Assembly (NCBI GenBank): GCA_036172665.1
Contig: CM069876.1
Span: 51,367,001-51,431,000, forward strand
Length of the DNA stretch: 64,000 bases
Direction: 5' to 3'
From: Prosopocoilus inquinatus
Lineage: Eukaryota; Arthropoda; Insecta; Coleoptera; Lucanidae
How positions within the stretch are numbered: the stretch's first letter is position 1; each line of letters starts with the position of its first letter. Of this stretch, positions 1 through 10,506 are shown piece after piece. The notes below the pieces were generated by a model, which was not told the DNA's origin, did no database searches, and saw only the letters and a list, made by a program, of their open reading frames with translations. The position numbers and the translations under genes are program-made.

Positions 1-870
1 TAGCTTCAGACGAGAAACTATTTTAATTTAATTTTAAATAACTAAATGCTCGTTGCAGGGACACAGCACTTTGCATTTTAAGAGGGAATTCCCTTACGCT
101 TGTACTGCTAGCTGAGCCCATTTATCTGATTTTTTTTGGCGCATTTCGCAAAGAGCTTTCGCACCCTCATTATATTTTCACACTTCATTTTTCAGGACTT
201 CATTGTCGAATGATTTTTTTTTGTTAATAATAGAAGTATATGATTATTTTAAAATTTAATTCTTGAAGATGCAGAAGCATTCCGATTTTAATAAGTATGA
301 GGTTTCTCAATGAAATCAGGCCTTGAGCTTCTAGAAATGTACATTTTATTCTTAATTAAACATTCAATAATGTGACGTAAGCCTCCACTTTAAAATACGG
401 CATTTGAATATTTGTCATAATGTTTAATATATTCGGTGAACTGAGTCACTCAGCAGCATTTGGCTGAATTCAAATGCACCACCGACCGTCATTAAATGAA
501 ATGGTCTTTAAACGAAACACGAGCCGCAATGGATTTTTTAAAATTTTATTTTGATTGTGTGTTTTTGATTTAAAAAAAAATCTGTGCATGTAATTTCTAC
601 TACAAGATTGCGTGAGCTCGCTCGATGACATTTTCTATTACTTAAAATAATGCAATAAAACTTTAAGTGGAGGCCGAACGCAATAAAATTAACATTTAAC
701 CTTTGAAGTGCGAAACGGGTTTAGATTGATTTGTTTTTTCCATCGTCGAAATAAATATGACAAAATGCAGAAGCAATTTCTCGTATAATAATATTTCTTT
801 CCTGTGTATTTTATTTTACAAACAAAACGTTCAAGTATAAGTGTTATTATTATTACTGTTTCCTTTTCAG
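1..870. other. Upstream or first-intron sequence of the Ig-FN3 gene
   Basis: No exon can be supported here. The next exon (from 871) opens in the middle of a codon after a good pyrimidine-rich acceptor, so at least one earlier exon with the start codon and signal peptide must exist. It lies either outside the window or unrecognised here. The stretch is AT-rich with short homopolymer runs. Confidence 0.5.
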
Positions 871-3800
871 TAAACGGAAAACCTACTTCCGATGATGATT
901 ACCTCGAATATGAAGACCAAATGTTAAAAGACACCGAGGACGAAGAATACGACAATACAGAAGACGACAGCGATGACGCGCAGGATGACACTCCGCCCAG
1001 TTTCGTAACGAAAGCTGGAAAGTTCTTTCCAAAAACCAACGAAACTCTGTTTCTACCGTGCGAAGTCTTACACGGAGGTAAACAAAACCCTTTTGACTTT
1101 TTAAAATCGCAACAGCCCTAATCATTTGCAGAGAACTATGTAATCATGTGGAAGAAAAACGAGTCGCTCCTCTTTCAAGACATGATACTGTTCGGCGGCG
1201 AAAGGCACAAATACGAGAGACTGAAGAACGGGACGCTGGTGATCAAGAATATAAACAGCGAAGATACCGGAGAGTACATTTGCAGCATCCTCTTGAAAAA
1301 TCAAGACGAGCTTCAAGTCATGCACCATGTTTACGTCGAAACCGCGCCCAAAATCATTGCACTAAGCACGCCGAATAACCTCAAGGAGGTAATACCTTCA
1401 CTGGATTTGATTTTATACCCTCTTTTTAAATTTTTACTTTCGTTTGCAGCTTAAAGTTGGAGACAGCTTGATTCTAATATGTAAAACGACGGGCATTCCT
1501 AAACCTAAGATTAACTGGTACTTTAAAGGTAAACTTCTTCTCAGGCATTCCGATGAAACTTTGGAGATTGACAACGTTGATTACAAAAATATCGGACAGT
1601 ACCGCTGCTTGGCCGATAATGGAATTGGGACAGCGCATTCGTCGATTTATGTCTCTTTTCAGCGTAAGTACACTCCTTATTAAATAATCGGAACTAAACC
1701 CGCGTTTAATTAAACGTCAAGTTGACCAAATAAATCCTTCTTTGTAGACAAGCCCGTAATAACAATCAAAGAGCTTCGATCCAACGAAACCATCCAGGAA
1801 CTCCACTGCGAAACCGAGGCGAATCCGCCCGCTACGCACTTGAAGTGGAAATTTAATGGATCGGTTATTGAGGATCAAAACGCGGTCTCCCGCCACAAGA
1901 ACAACGTGCTGAAGCTGATCTTTGAGGATTTCGACGAGTCCGATTTTGGCCTGTACACCTGCATCGCCAAAAACAATCTGGGCAGAACCGAAGAAACAAT
2001 TCGAGTCGATCTTTTGCCGAAACAGCCGCAGTTCGTCCGCTTTTCGCCCGCCCCTAAGAACGTTGAAATTACGTGGTCGGTGCTGTCGACTCTACCTTTG
2101 ACTGACAACGTAGTCGAATACAAACTAGGACAAGTGAGAGATTTTTTTCATTTCCATTTTTTCAGATTCAAGTATGTACAGTGGAAACTCGATTAGACGA
2201 ATTTTTATTATCCAAAATTATTATTTTCTTATTTCAAGTCACATTTCATATTATCCGAGTGTGTGAAATCATACACGAACTTGAGGGAATTTCATGCCAC
2301 GTACTGTAATTGTGGCGCAATGTTTATACGTCAGTCTAACTTGACATGTTTTTATAAACAAATACAAAAGAATAATCATTACATTAAATATTGTTCTCAA
2401 GTAAAACTATTGTCAAGATAGTACCCGTCCAATATAAATTTAGCTTTTGATACAATTAAGTATACCACAAAACTCTCTGTCAATGTTTCCAATTAATTTA
2501 AGGAAAATCGAGTTTTTACTGTATTTGATGTTGTTCCTTTTTTCTGTTAAGTTCGGTTTTAAGTTTGTGATTAATTTGCATGAAAAGCGGTTTTTTAGAC
2601 TTCTAAAACGTTCCTACTTACAGGATGATGCGTGGAAAACGGAAAAGGCAGAAATAGTTTCGTTAAACAACGGCGTCTATACCGTGGGGCTTAATTTCAC
2701 CGACCTGCATCATGGTAAATACGTAGTCAGGTTGATCAGCTTCAACGTGTATGGTGCATCTGAACCTTCAGTCGAAGAACTAATTCCAATCAGAGGTAAG
2801 TGCAGTTTTAATTACTTAAAATGAACAGACGTGTTTTTTTTTCTATCTTGCTGAACAAATGAAGTATTGAGATAAAGTAGCCTTTTTTAAATGTAACGTA
2901 CAAGGTCTCACTGCACTTGAATCGTTATTAAAACTGAAGGTTTATACAAATACGACCTCAACAGTTTAGTTCTTCTTTGGAAAAAAATTTAAACTGTAGA
3001 GTCCACTTTGTTTAATTTTTTTTTTTTGTTCAACCAAGAATGCTTTTTGTCACAGTCATGTAACACCCTGTATTTTAAAAACTACTTCTACTTGTTAAAT
3101 TTATTATTGTGTCTGTAATTATAAATATTTTACAATTACTAGAGTAAAATGTGCAGTCACTAACATCGTTGTCATTTCTTTTTGCAAATTAAATACGTCT
3201 GGTATGTACGAGGGTCAATCAGAAAAGTCTCCGCAAAATTTACAGCACAAAACAAGCCTTGAATTGAAGAAATTGATGCGCTGGTGCTCTTAATGTTCTA
3301 TTCAATTTTTCAATTATCGTAATAAGTTATAATATATTTGTGAAAGTCAAAGTCACTCACTTTCTTGGCCGTGTTGAACTTGCTGTAAAATTTGTTGCTT
3401 AAAAGACTTATGAAGCAGTTATAGTTGCAGCAGACTTACGTGAAACTGAAAAAGACGTTTGGCAAATAAGACATTTTAACGAGCGTCTTATTTCAAAGGT
3501 CACGGCGACTTTTTCATTGTCCCTCGTAAACTTTGCTGTTTTTTTTTATTTCGCTTTAAATTTTATTTGCAATTTCTATTAATCTAGGGCACAGTAAGCA
3601 TCATCACCCCGCGAATAGCCATATTTATTTCGAAAAAGGTATAATCATTATTTTTTCTTGTTACTTCGCTTCCATTCAGTGAATTCCGAATTGCTTTGAT
3701 AAAGAAGAAACTTACTATTAGAAAATGATTAGATTAATGTAACTTATCAAATGCGAGATTTTAAGCAGCCAGACTGGCAAGAAAAGTGAAAGTAGAAATG

Positions 3801-4525
3801 AAAAGGTCAAATTTGAAAAACTATAAATAGAGTGCATAAAGTATAATTTTTGCTATCTCTTAAAAAAGTAGGTTTCTTCAACATCGAAGCTTTTACTAAA
3901 AGTGAAATCAGATTTCTAATGAATCTTTTGTTTCGTAGATGCTACCATGATGGATACTGGAAATTCACAAGCAGGTAATATTTTAAGAACAAAATTCCAA
4001 GAGAATTATATTTTATTTCTACCGACATTATTTACAGTTACTATTTTTACAAAGTTATTACGAATTACAAAAATTTAAATAAATGAATGATTTCTTAAAT
4101 GCTATTTCAGTATGTCGGTAGAAATAATGGTACTTCCGCTATTCCTAGTAACACGCAGTCAGAAATTTTTAAATTATAAGAGTATATATTTTTTAATTAT
4201 TTCTGTTTGTCAAAAAAAAAAAACTATCTTTAAATTTTATTTATTTATTTTATTATTTCATTAATTTTAGCACTGCCAAATGATTCTGTGTTAAACGACC
4301 AACAAGATACTGCTCAAACAGGTATTTCATTTGTTTGTTTTTCTTTTATTTTACAATTTTTCTTTGCTGTCATCATTTCCAAACATAAACGGCAATCAAC
4401 AATTAGTTTCCTGCGAACGTTAATAAATAATTTTTTCAGGTTCGCGGATATCGTCGTCGACAGTGCTGAACGCCGTGCCAAGTCTGTTAATATTTCTGTT
4501 AGGCTTTTTCATGTTGCTTCAGTAA
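871..4525 (+). CDS. GPI-anchored Ig/FN3 cell-adhesion protein, wrapper/klingon-like (5' partial)
   Basis: Eight exons join in frame: 871-1077, 1132-1388, 1450-1663, 1748-2133, 2624-2795, 3939-3974, 4271-4321, 4440-4525, giving about 468 residues after the missing signal exon. Order seen: a very acidic N-terminal segment rich in Asp/Glu; three Ig domains, each with its cysteine pair and a D-x-G-x-Y-x-C type motif (EDTGEYIC, NIGQYRC, DFGLYTC); one FN3 domain (about 1950-2790); a short linker built from two tiny exons; then a hydrophobic C-terminus of about 20 residues ending at the stop, the layout of a GPI-attachment signal. Three Ig plus one FN3 plus GPI matches the insect neural proteins Wrapper and Klingon, which act in glia-axon contact and neuronal differentiation; I cannot tell which. 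A poly(A) signal follows at 4616. Introns hold two transposon remnants. Confidence 0.85.
2179..2521. mobile_element. pogo/Tigger-like non-autonomous element in intron 4 of the Ig gene
   Basis: The left end reads CAGTGGAAACTCGATTA and the right end, reverse-complemented, reads CAGTAAAAACTCGATTTTCC. Both ends are flanked by TA. The CAGT terminus, the AACTCGATTA core and the TA target site are typical of the pogo/Tigger branch of Tc1/mariner. At 343 bp it has no room for a transposase, so it would be a MITE. The interior is AT-rich with TTATCC-type motifs. Confidence 0.75.
3209..3526. mobile_element. mariner-like non-autonomous element in intron 5 of the Ig gene
   Basis: Flanked by TA on both sides. 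The left end reads CGAGGGTCAATCAGAAAAGT and the right end, reverse-complemented, CGAGGGACAATGAAAAAGT, close to the ACGAGGGT-type inverted repeats of mariner elements. About 318 bp, no usable transposase frame. It lies between the FN3 exon and a 36-nt linker exon. Confidence 0.8.
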
Positions 4526-4615
4526 ATTCAAACCGAAAAGCTTCTGTCAAAAGAAAGAAAAAAAAACAAAGAAAAATTTCCATTGTCTTTTGGTAGCTTA
4601 TAAATAATATCGTGA

Positions 4616-4621
4616 AATAAA
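4616..4621 (+). promoter_or_regulatory. Poly(A) signal of the Ig-FN3 gene
   Basis: AATAAA about 90 nt after the stop codon at 4523-4525. Confidence 0.6.
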
Positions 4622-6103
4622 CCAAAGTATTTGAATCGTTAGGTTTAAGTAAATTATAAATGACGAGAAACGAACGAGGCTATCTATCTGCACATTAGTT
4701 CTCATTTCTTGTAAATATGATTTTTATTTTATTACCTATTATATTGCAAATTCTGATTTTGTTTTGTGCTTCATGGAAATTGAAAGAGCGCCGAAGAAAT
4801 TAAGGGGCCCTCCCGGTCGATTCATCTCTTGTGACCTTTAAGGTGCTATTTTGTATTTCTGTGATGTTAGTCTCATTTTATTTTTTTAATTTTTTTAAAT
4901 ATTTTATGTATCGCTGCTTTTTGGCCCGGACGACAATAAGAACGAAACCAGGCGTACTTATTCATAAAGTGTCGTCAACCTCATGTACAGTTTTAATTTT
5001 TTTAAGATTGAGAAGCTCTTGAAATTTGAGTTACCGATGAAAAACATTTCGTGTAAAAGTGATCAGTGTTTTAAACATTATTTTAGGAAAAAAAATAATT
5101 CTGTAGAGAAAGTAATTTAATTTGTTTATTTCCGAGTGATTCTTTTAGGCAAATGCAGTTTAACTTATTCTATCAAATTAAAATAATACTAAAATCGTAC
5201 ACTAATCCACTAAACATAACGTTAGTTATGTTTAACGATGAAATTATTTTCTTTATAGATTTCCATAAACGTAGATTTCTGAATTGTGTTTGAATCTAGT
5301 CCGTGTGTTTTAATTAAAATACAAACAATGCGATTTCGAACATTAAAAAAAAAACCGAACACAATTAAATCCTGCAAGGAAACTGATCTTCGTTTACACT
5401 AAGTAAGTAGATTATAATTTAGGCCATAAATGTACATATTTTGTTTACTTTTCGTGTGATGTGAATGTATTTATATTTTATATTAATATGTAATTTCTTT
5501 CTCTGATATTTTCGATTTGAAATTCCACTCGATGTTAAAAACGATCAGTCCAATTAATTGTTCTCTTGAAAGCATGATGAATCACATATTAACCGTATTT
5601 TCACTTCTCCTGTTAGGTAAGTGATATACTCTGTGACATGATTTGCTGCCTTATTTATTGTAATTAATTGTAGGAAGATAATACCAAACGCTTATTCTTA
5701 ATTGTTAAACAAGATATATGATTATTTTTATTAATAAAATACACTGTAAAAACATTGTAATTATAAATATATATTATTTATATGTACTTCCAAACGTCTG
5801 TTAATTTTACACTGGATAGATGTTTTCACGCATGAGTAGTCCTTAAAGAAAATCGCACAAATTAAAATCTTCCAAATTGATTGTCACTGCTGCTATTACA
5901 GTTGTCACAAGAGAAAACGTTTATCCACTGGTTAAACTTTAACAGCACCACTTATCCGAAAATTAATGTATAAATATGGAGGTGCTAAATCAAGAAACCG
6001 GCGAAAATGACTGGAAACTCCAAAGATGCCTTATATACAGATCAAAAGAGTTTTTATAAAATCTGAAGTAGGACGTACATAATTGTTGCTTAACACTTCC
6101 AAT

Positions 6104-6234
6104 GTAAATCGAACGCTTAATAAGTGAACAGGCGTTTTTGGGCATTAATTGCCATTATTTCTACAATCAAATTCTACATATCGAATTTGCTATTTTATAA
6201 AGCCTGTTCGATTATTAGTGTCCATTCGATTTAC
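6104..6234. mobile_element. Small foldback element
   Basis: Inverted arms 6104-6133 and 6202-6234 both begin GTAAATCGAA and end GAACAGGC when read inward, around a spacer of about 68 bp. This is the size and form of a MITE. No clear target-site duplication could be fixed. Confidence 0.5.
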
Positions 6235-6338
6235 TGATTTGTACATGTATGTAAAGAAGAAATACAGGTATGAAAAATTCAAAGTGAATTATTTTATGTG
6301 ACCCTTCCAAAATTCCTTTTCTTTTCTCCATGTTTCAG

Positions 6339-6339
<1 letters not shown>

Positions 6340-6377
<38 letters not shown>
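6340..6377. repeat. (ATT)n microsatellite
   Basis: About twelve uninterrupted ATT units. Confidence 0.95.
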
Positions 6378-6378
<1 letters not shown>

Positions 6379-6735
6379 ATTGAAAGTCACATAATTAAAC
6401 TTTTCAGAAGAATAACTCAATTTCGATACATTTACCAAACACTTTATTGTGAATGTATTATTTATAAAAGAATATATATTTTATAGTGAACATCCCGAGC
6501 TTAATTGTTGACCATAAGCACCAGCACCAGAAAGATATAATTCCACGCCCAGGTTGCATTCTGATCTAACTTAGTGTACCGAACTCATAAAGTTCATTAA
6601 AGTGAACAGATGAGTTAAAACACTAACCAGTCACATGAAACAAATTCTCCTATAGTAAATTAGAAGTTGGTGCTTTTGTTAATGGCGAACCTTGCAGAAC
6701 CTTGTGGCCCTAAGTAGCAGTAGCGAACGTCTGCC

Positions 6736-6748
6736 GTTGCTAGGCAAC
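6736..6748. promoter_or_regulatory. X-box-like palindrome (RFX-type site)
   Basis: The 13-mer GTTGCTAGGCAAC fits the palindromic RFX-factor X-box pattern (two GTTGCY half-sites separated by one base). It lies about 1.4 kb upstream of the HGSNAT start codon. Function is inferred from the motif only. Confidence 0.35.
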
Positions 6749-6888
6749 GTGGCGTCACATAAATAGACTTCTGTTGTTCGTGATCCCTACGCTGTACGCT
6801 GGTTTACTTTGCTTCCTGTTTATTATTTAAAATGAGAAAAATATCGTCAAGCTCCTTGTCGTAATTTGAAACACGCGGGTGAACCTTC

Positions 6889-7145
6889 GATATGTAGTTT
6901 TGTGATAATACCGATAGATGTCGTATGTAGTTCAAGTGCGCGTACGCGAATTAATACTATTGATTTTTGTCAGAAAGAGATCGATGTAAGATCAAAAGGA
7001 GTTGGGCATATGTATCGACGAGCAGTAAACAGCTAGCGACAGTAGGCTCCGAGCGGAGAGTGAATGAATATTGCTGACGTTTGAAAAATATCTTGAAAAC
7101 ATATTTAAACATTTCTGTATATATTTATATGTGAATAAATATAAA
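6889..7145. repeat. Dispersed repeat, copy 1
   Basis: About 250 bp that match 12096-12340 with scattered substitutions and small indels. Shared blocks include GATATGTAGT, CTATTGATTTTTGT, AGAAAGAGATC, GCTCCGAGCGGAGA and GACGTTTGAAAAATA. No transposon termini were recognised, so the class is unknown. Confidence 0.8.
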
Positions 7146-8186
7146 TAAATAATAAATAAAAATACAAAATATGGTGCCATAAAATGGAGCAGGAAAGATC
7201 CTGTAATTTTCATAATTTAACTTACTTCATAAAAATTCAAATAAGAAAGTTACTTATTGTAGCAGGTTCCAATGAACATACTGTATACTACTTGGACTAG
7301 TTTAGATTTTATTAACGTTATTTTTAATACTTTATCATATTATGTTTATAAGAAAAATTTAGTTTTATTTTTTTTTTAATTTTTTCTCTTCATTTTATTT
7401 TGTTTTCATGAAGTCTTAAAGAAATTGAAGCCCATCAAAAAAAGATGAACACGAGCCCGGATATGTCTAGTACGTCACTGTCGGTAACGTCCTTTTAAAT
7501 AAATTCTTATGGCTGCGTTCGTTAACGCGATATTTTTCATCAGTCACCTCTGAATTGTTCGGTTTATTCACTCTTACACAGTGAAACGCAGTCGCTCTCC
7601 CTCACACTTTTGATCAGAGAGTAAATTGAACGCATTGCCGAACTCAGCTGATGTAAGACGGATTTTACAAACTCAGGACGTCAGTAGTGGATTCGAATAT
7701 TTTTAAATAAACAAAAAGCAACGAACGGGTCCGGTTTCCAGATTACAGATTATCTACGCACTCTGCTGACACTGCAAAATTTCTTGCTTTTCTAGTCCCT
7801 TGAATAATATCGTCACATATACATACTTAGATTTCAAAGTAAAAAAACATCAAGACAATTTTCGCGCCGATGGCGATCCTGTAATTGATAATTAATTAAT
7901 ATTTTATTGAACTGACGGTTGGCTTGGTGCTTCTCTAGTGCTTTTCGCTCTTTCACTCAGTGCCTTTCGTTACTACCATTGTGGCAACTCTGGCTAATCA
8001 ACTGGTACATCCCGGTTTTTGACATTTGACGCACAAAAAGTCGAAGATTGTACTGAAATAATAATTTAATTATTATTGTGGTTCAAATGCTGCTCTTATT
8101 ATCAAAATGTGTACGTGACCAACGAGAACCGTGTCTATAATTTATTGGTGACCGTGGACGTTTGTTAATAATTCGTCACAAGCAAA

Positions 8187-10506
8187 ATGCTCCTGGATAA
8201 CAAAGACAAGTGTCGCTCAACTTCTCCAAACTTAATTTACGACGAAGCCTGTTTAGACATACTCAATCTATTAAACGTGAATGTCACCGTTTACGGGCAG
8301 TATGTGGAATGTCTGGGGTGTGATTTTAAGGACTACGGAACTCTGGTGCCGAATCAGAGCATGTCGCTTCTTGTGAACACGAAGTACTCGAAGCAAATGT
8401 ATTTTGTACAGGACGACAAAACCTTCTGCAGGTATTCTCTAGGTTCATTCTTTGTGGTGTGCTTTTTGAAGACAATGTTTTGATGATTGCAGGTGGAATG
8501 CTGAACTGTTCGAACATTACCGATATGGATGGAATTTGACGGAGAAATGTATTCCATTGTATATAAAACAGTCTGCCGACAACGCTTACTTGCGTGAGTT
8601 GCATCAATTAAATCAGTACTAAACGTTTAATTAACTAATTTCACTTTTGTTTTTCAGCGATACTAACTGCTTTTATTATACTGTTCTTTTTCGGAACAAT
8701 GTGGTACATGGTCAAATGCATATACAAGTGTACAAGAAATCGTGAATCCTGGAGGAGGTATTTTAATTTCTCTACGGAAATACAGCACGTAAATACCGTT
8801 CTTTACTTTACTCACCATACTGTTAACGTACTTGCGCTGCCGTTAAATCTGAAACTGCTTTCTTTTACTGACGTTTTAGGATTTGGGGAGTCCACCCGCA
8901 GACACAGTGCCTTTGGTTATCGAAAGGCCGCCAGTTCGCAAGCATCCCAACCGTATTAAATCGATCGACGTGTTCCGAGGCCTGTGTATTGTGCTGATGA
9001 TATTCGTTAATTATGGCGGCGGACAGTATTGGATTTTCAAGCATTCTGTCTGGAATGGCCTTACAATCGCAGACTTAGTATTTCCATGGTACGAATGAGA
9101 TATCAATTATTGGTGTCATCCTAAAAATAAGAACTAGAAATTAATCGCACCTGATATGATTCATCACACTTCATTTTATCACTAATAATCGGATTGACTT
9201 TATTAATTAAATTAACGCATTAATTTGATTAAAATATTTGTTTAGGTTTGTTTGGGTAATGGGCCTTTCCTACAGCATCTCTTTAAATAATAAACTCCGA
9301 AGAGCCGTTCCAAGAAGACAATTGATATTCCAAGTACTGCGTCGCTCATTTCTTCTGATTCTCTTTGGTATAATCATCAGCGCTCATGGGGGAAGAACCT
9401 ACCTAACCGACCTAAGATTTCCCGGAGTTTTGCAGCGCATTGGTGTAACTTATTTCTTTATTGGCATGCTAGAAAGCATTTTCTCCAAGAGGACCTACGG
9501 CACTGAACCTGTTAGCAAGAGAAACTTTAATTGCATTGTAAATCCACCCTAACGGATTCTTTTTTGTAGTATGGTCGTCTGGAATTCCTGCAGGATATAC
9601 TTATGTCCTGGCCCCAGTGGCTTATCATCTTAGGATTTATTACTGTGCACACGTTAATCACTTTTGTGGTTTATGTGCCTGGATGTGGGAGGGGATACTT
9701 GGGGCCTGGAGGTCTTCATGACGGGGGAAGGCATTCCAATTGCACCGGAGGAGTGGCTGGCTACATCGATCGCAGTGTTTTCGGAGACAATCACATATAC
9801 GAAAATCCGACATGTCATCGAATTTATGAAACAACAGAGAATTTTGATCCTGAAGGTAATATTAATTAATTACTTCTTATAAGTTTGATTCAATAATAAT
9901 TTATTATCTCGGGAAATTCTTTGTGATACTTTGATCTGATTTTTTCTTTTAAATTGCAGGCATTCTAGGGACTTTAATGTCAGTTGTATTGGCATACTTG
10001 GGAGTGCATGCCGGACGAATATTAAACGTATTCACTAACATAAACGGTAAAATAATTCGATGGGTTGTTTGGGGGTTGATTTCAGTAAGTTTATTTTATA
10101 TTGAACGCCAAAGTAAGTAAATAACGATGTTTTTATTTTCCAGTGCTTCATAGGAAGTGCCTTGTGCAACTTTTCCAAGAATGGCGGTCCGATTCCGATC
10201 AATAAGAACCTGTGGTCTCTGTCGTTTGTGCTTGTGTTAGGTGGACTTGCCTTCCTCATTCAAGCTTTCTTGTTGTATTTGGTGGACGTGAAACGGAAAT
10301 GGGGTGGGCGACCCTTCTTCTATCCCGGAATGAACCCACTAATTTTATATGTGGGACATGAACTGTTGAAAGACACCTTTCCCTTCGGCTGGAAGCCGTC
10401 GATAAAGACGCATGGCATGTATTTGGGAATGAACTTGTGGGGAACGGCTCTCTGGGTGGCCATTTCGATTTTCCTCTACAAGAAAAATATATTTTTACAT
10501 ATTTAA
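8187..10506 (+). CDS. Hgsnat: Heparan-alpha-glucosaminide N-acetyltransferase (HGSNAT)
   Basis: Transfers acetyl from cytosolic acetyl-CoA across the lysosomal membrane to terminal glucosamine of heparan sulfate. Eight exons: 8187-8431, 8493-8593, 8658-8788, 8880-9088, 9246-9537, 9570-9855, 9960-10084, 10144-10506, giving 583 residues. A cysteine-rich luminal N-terminus is followed by TM1 (about 117-137), a cytosolic loop, then the conserved multi-pass core starting [19 protein letters not shown]. His214 in [18 protein letters not shown] corresponds to the family's catalytic histidine. The C-terminus ends on a TM helix plus a short basic tail, as in relatives. Oddities: the first ATG, with an in-frame stop just upstream, gives no signal peptide; and the intron 9538-9569 would be only 32 nt, so the donor may instead be at 9511 (574 residues). 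Poly(A) signal at 10878. Confidence 0.93.

Larger units (their letters stand above)
4622..8186. other. Intergenic region between Ig gene and HGSNAT
   Basis: No supported protein gene. It contains a small foldback at 6104-6234, an (ATT)n microsatellite at about 6340-6377, an X-box-like palindrome at 6736-6748 and one copy of a dispersed repeat at about 6889-7145. The rest is AT-rich and has no feature I can name. Confidence 0.6.

Noticed and set aside
8758..8879. A frameshift in HGSNAT between exons 3 and 4
   Set aside because: Using the donor at 8758 breaks the frame, but the donor GTAAAT at 8789 restores phase 0 and gives a normal 91-nt intron, so no frameshift is needed.
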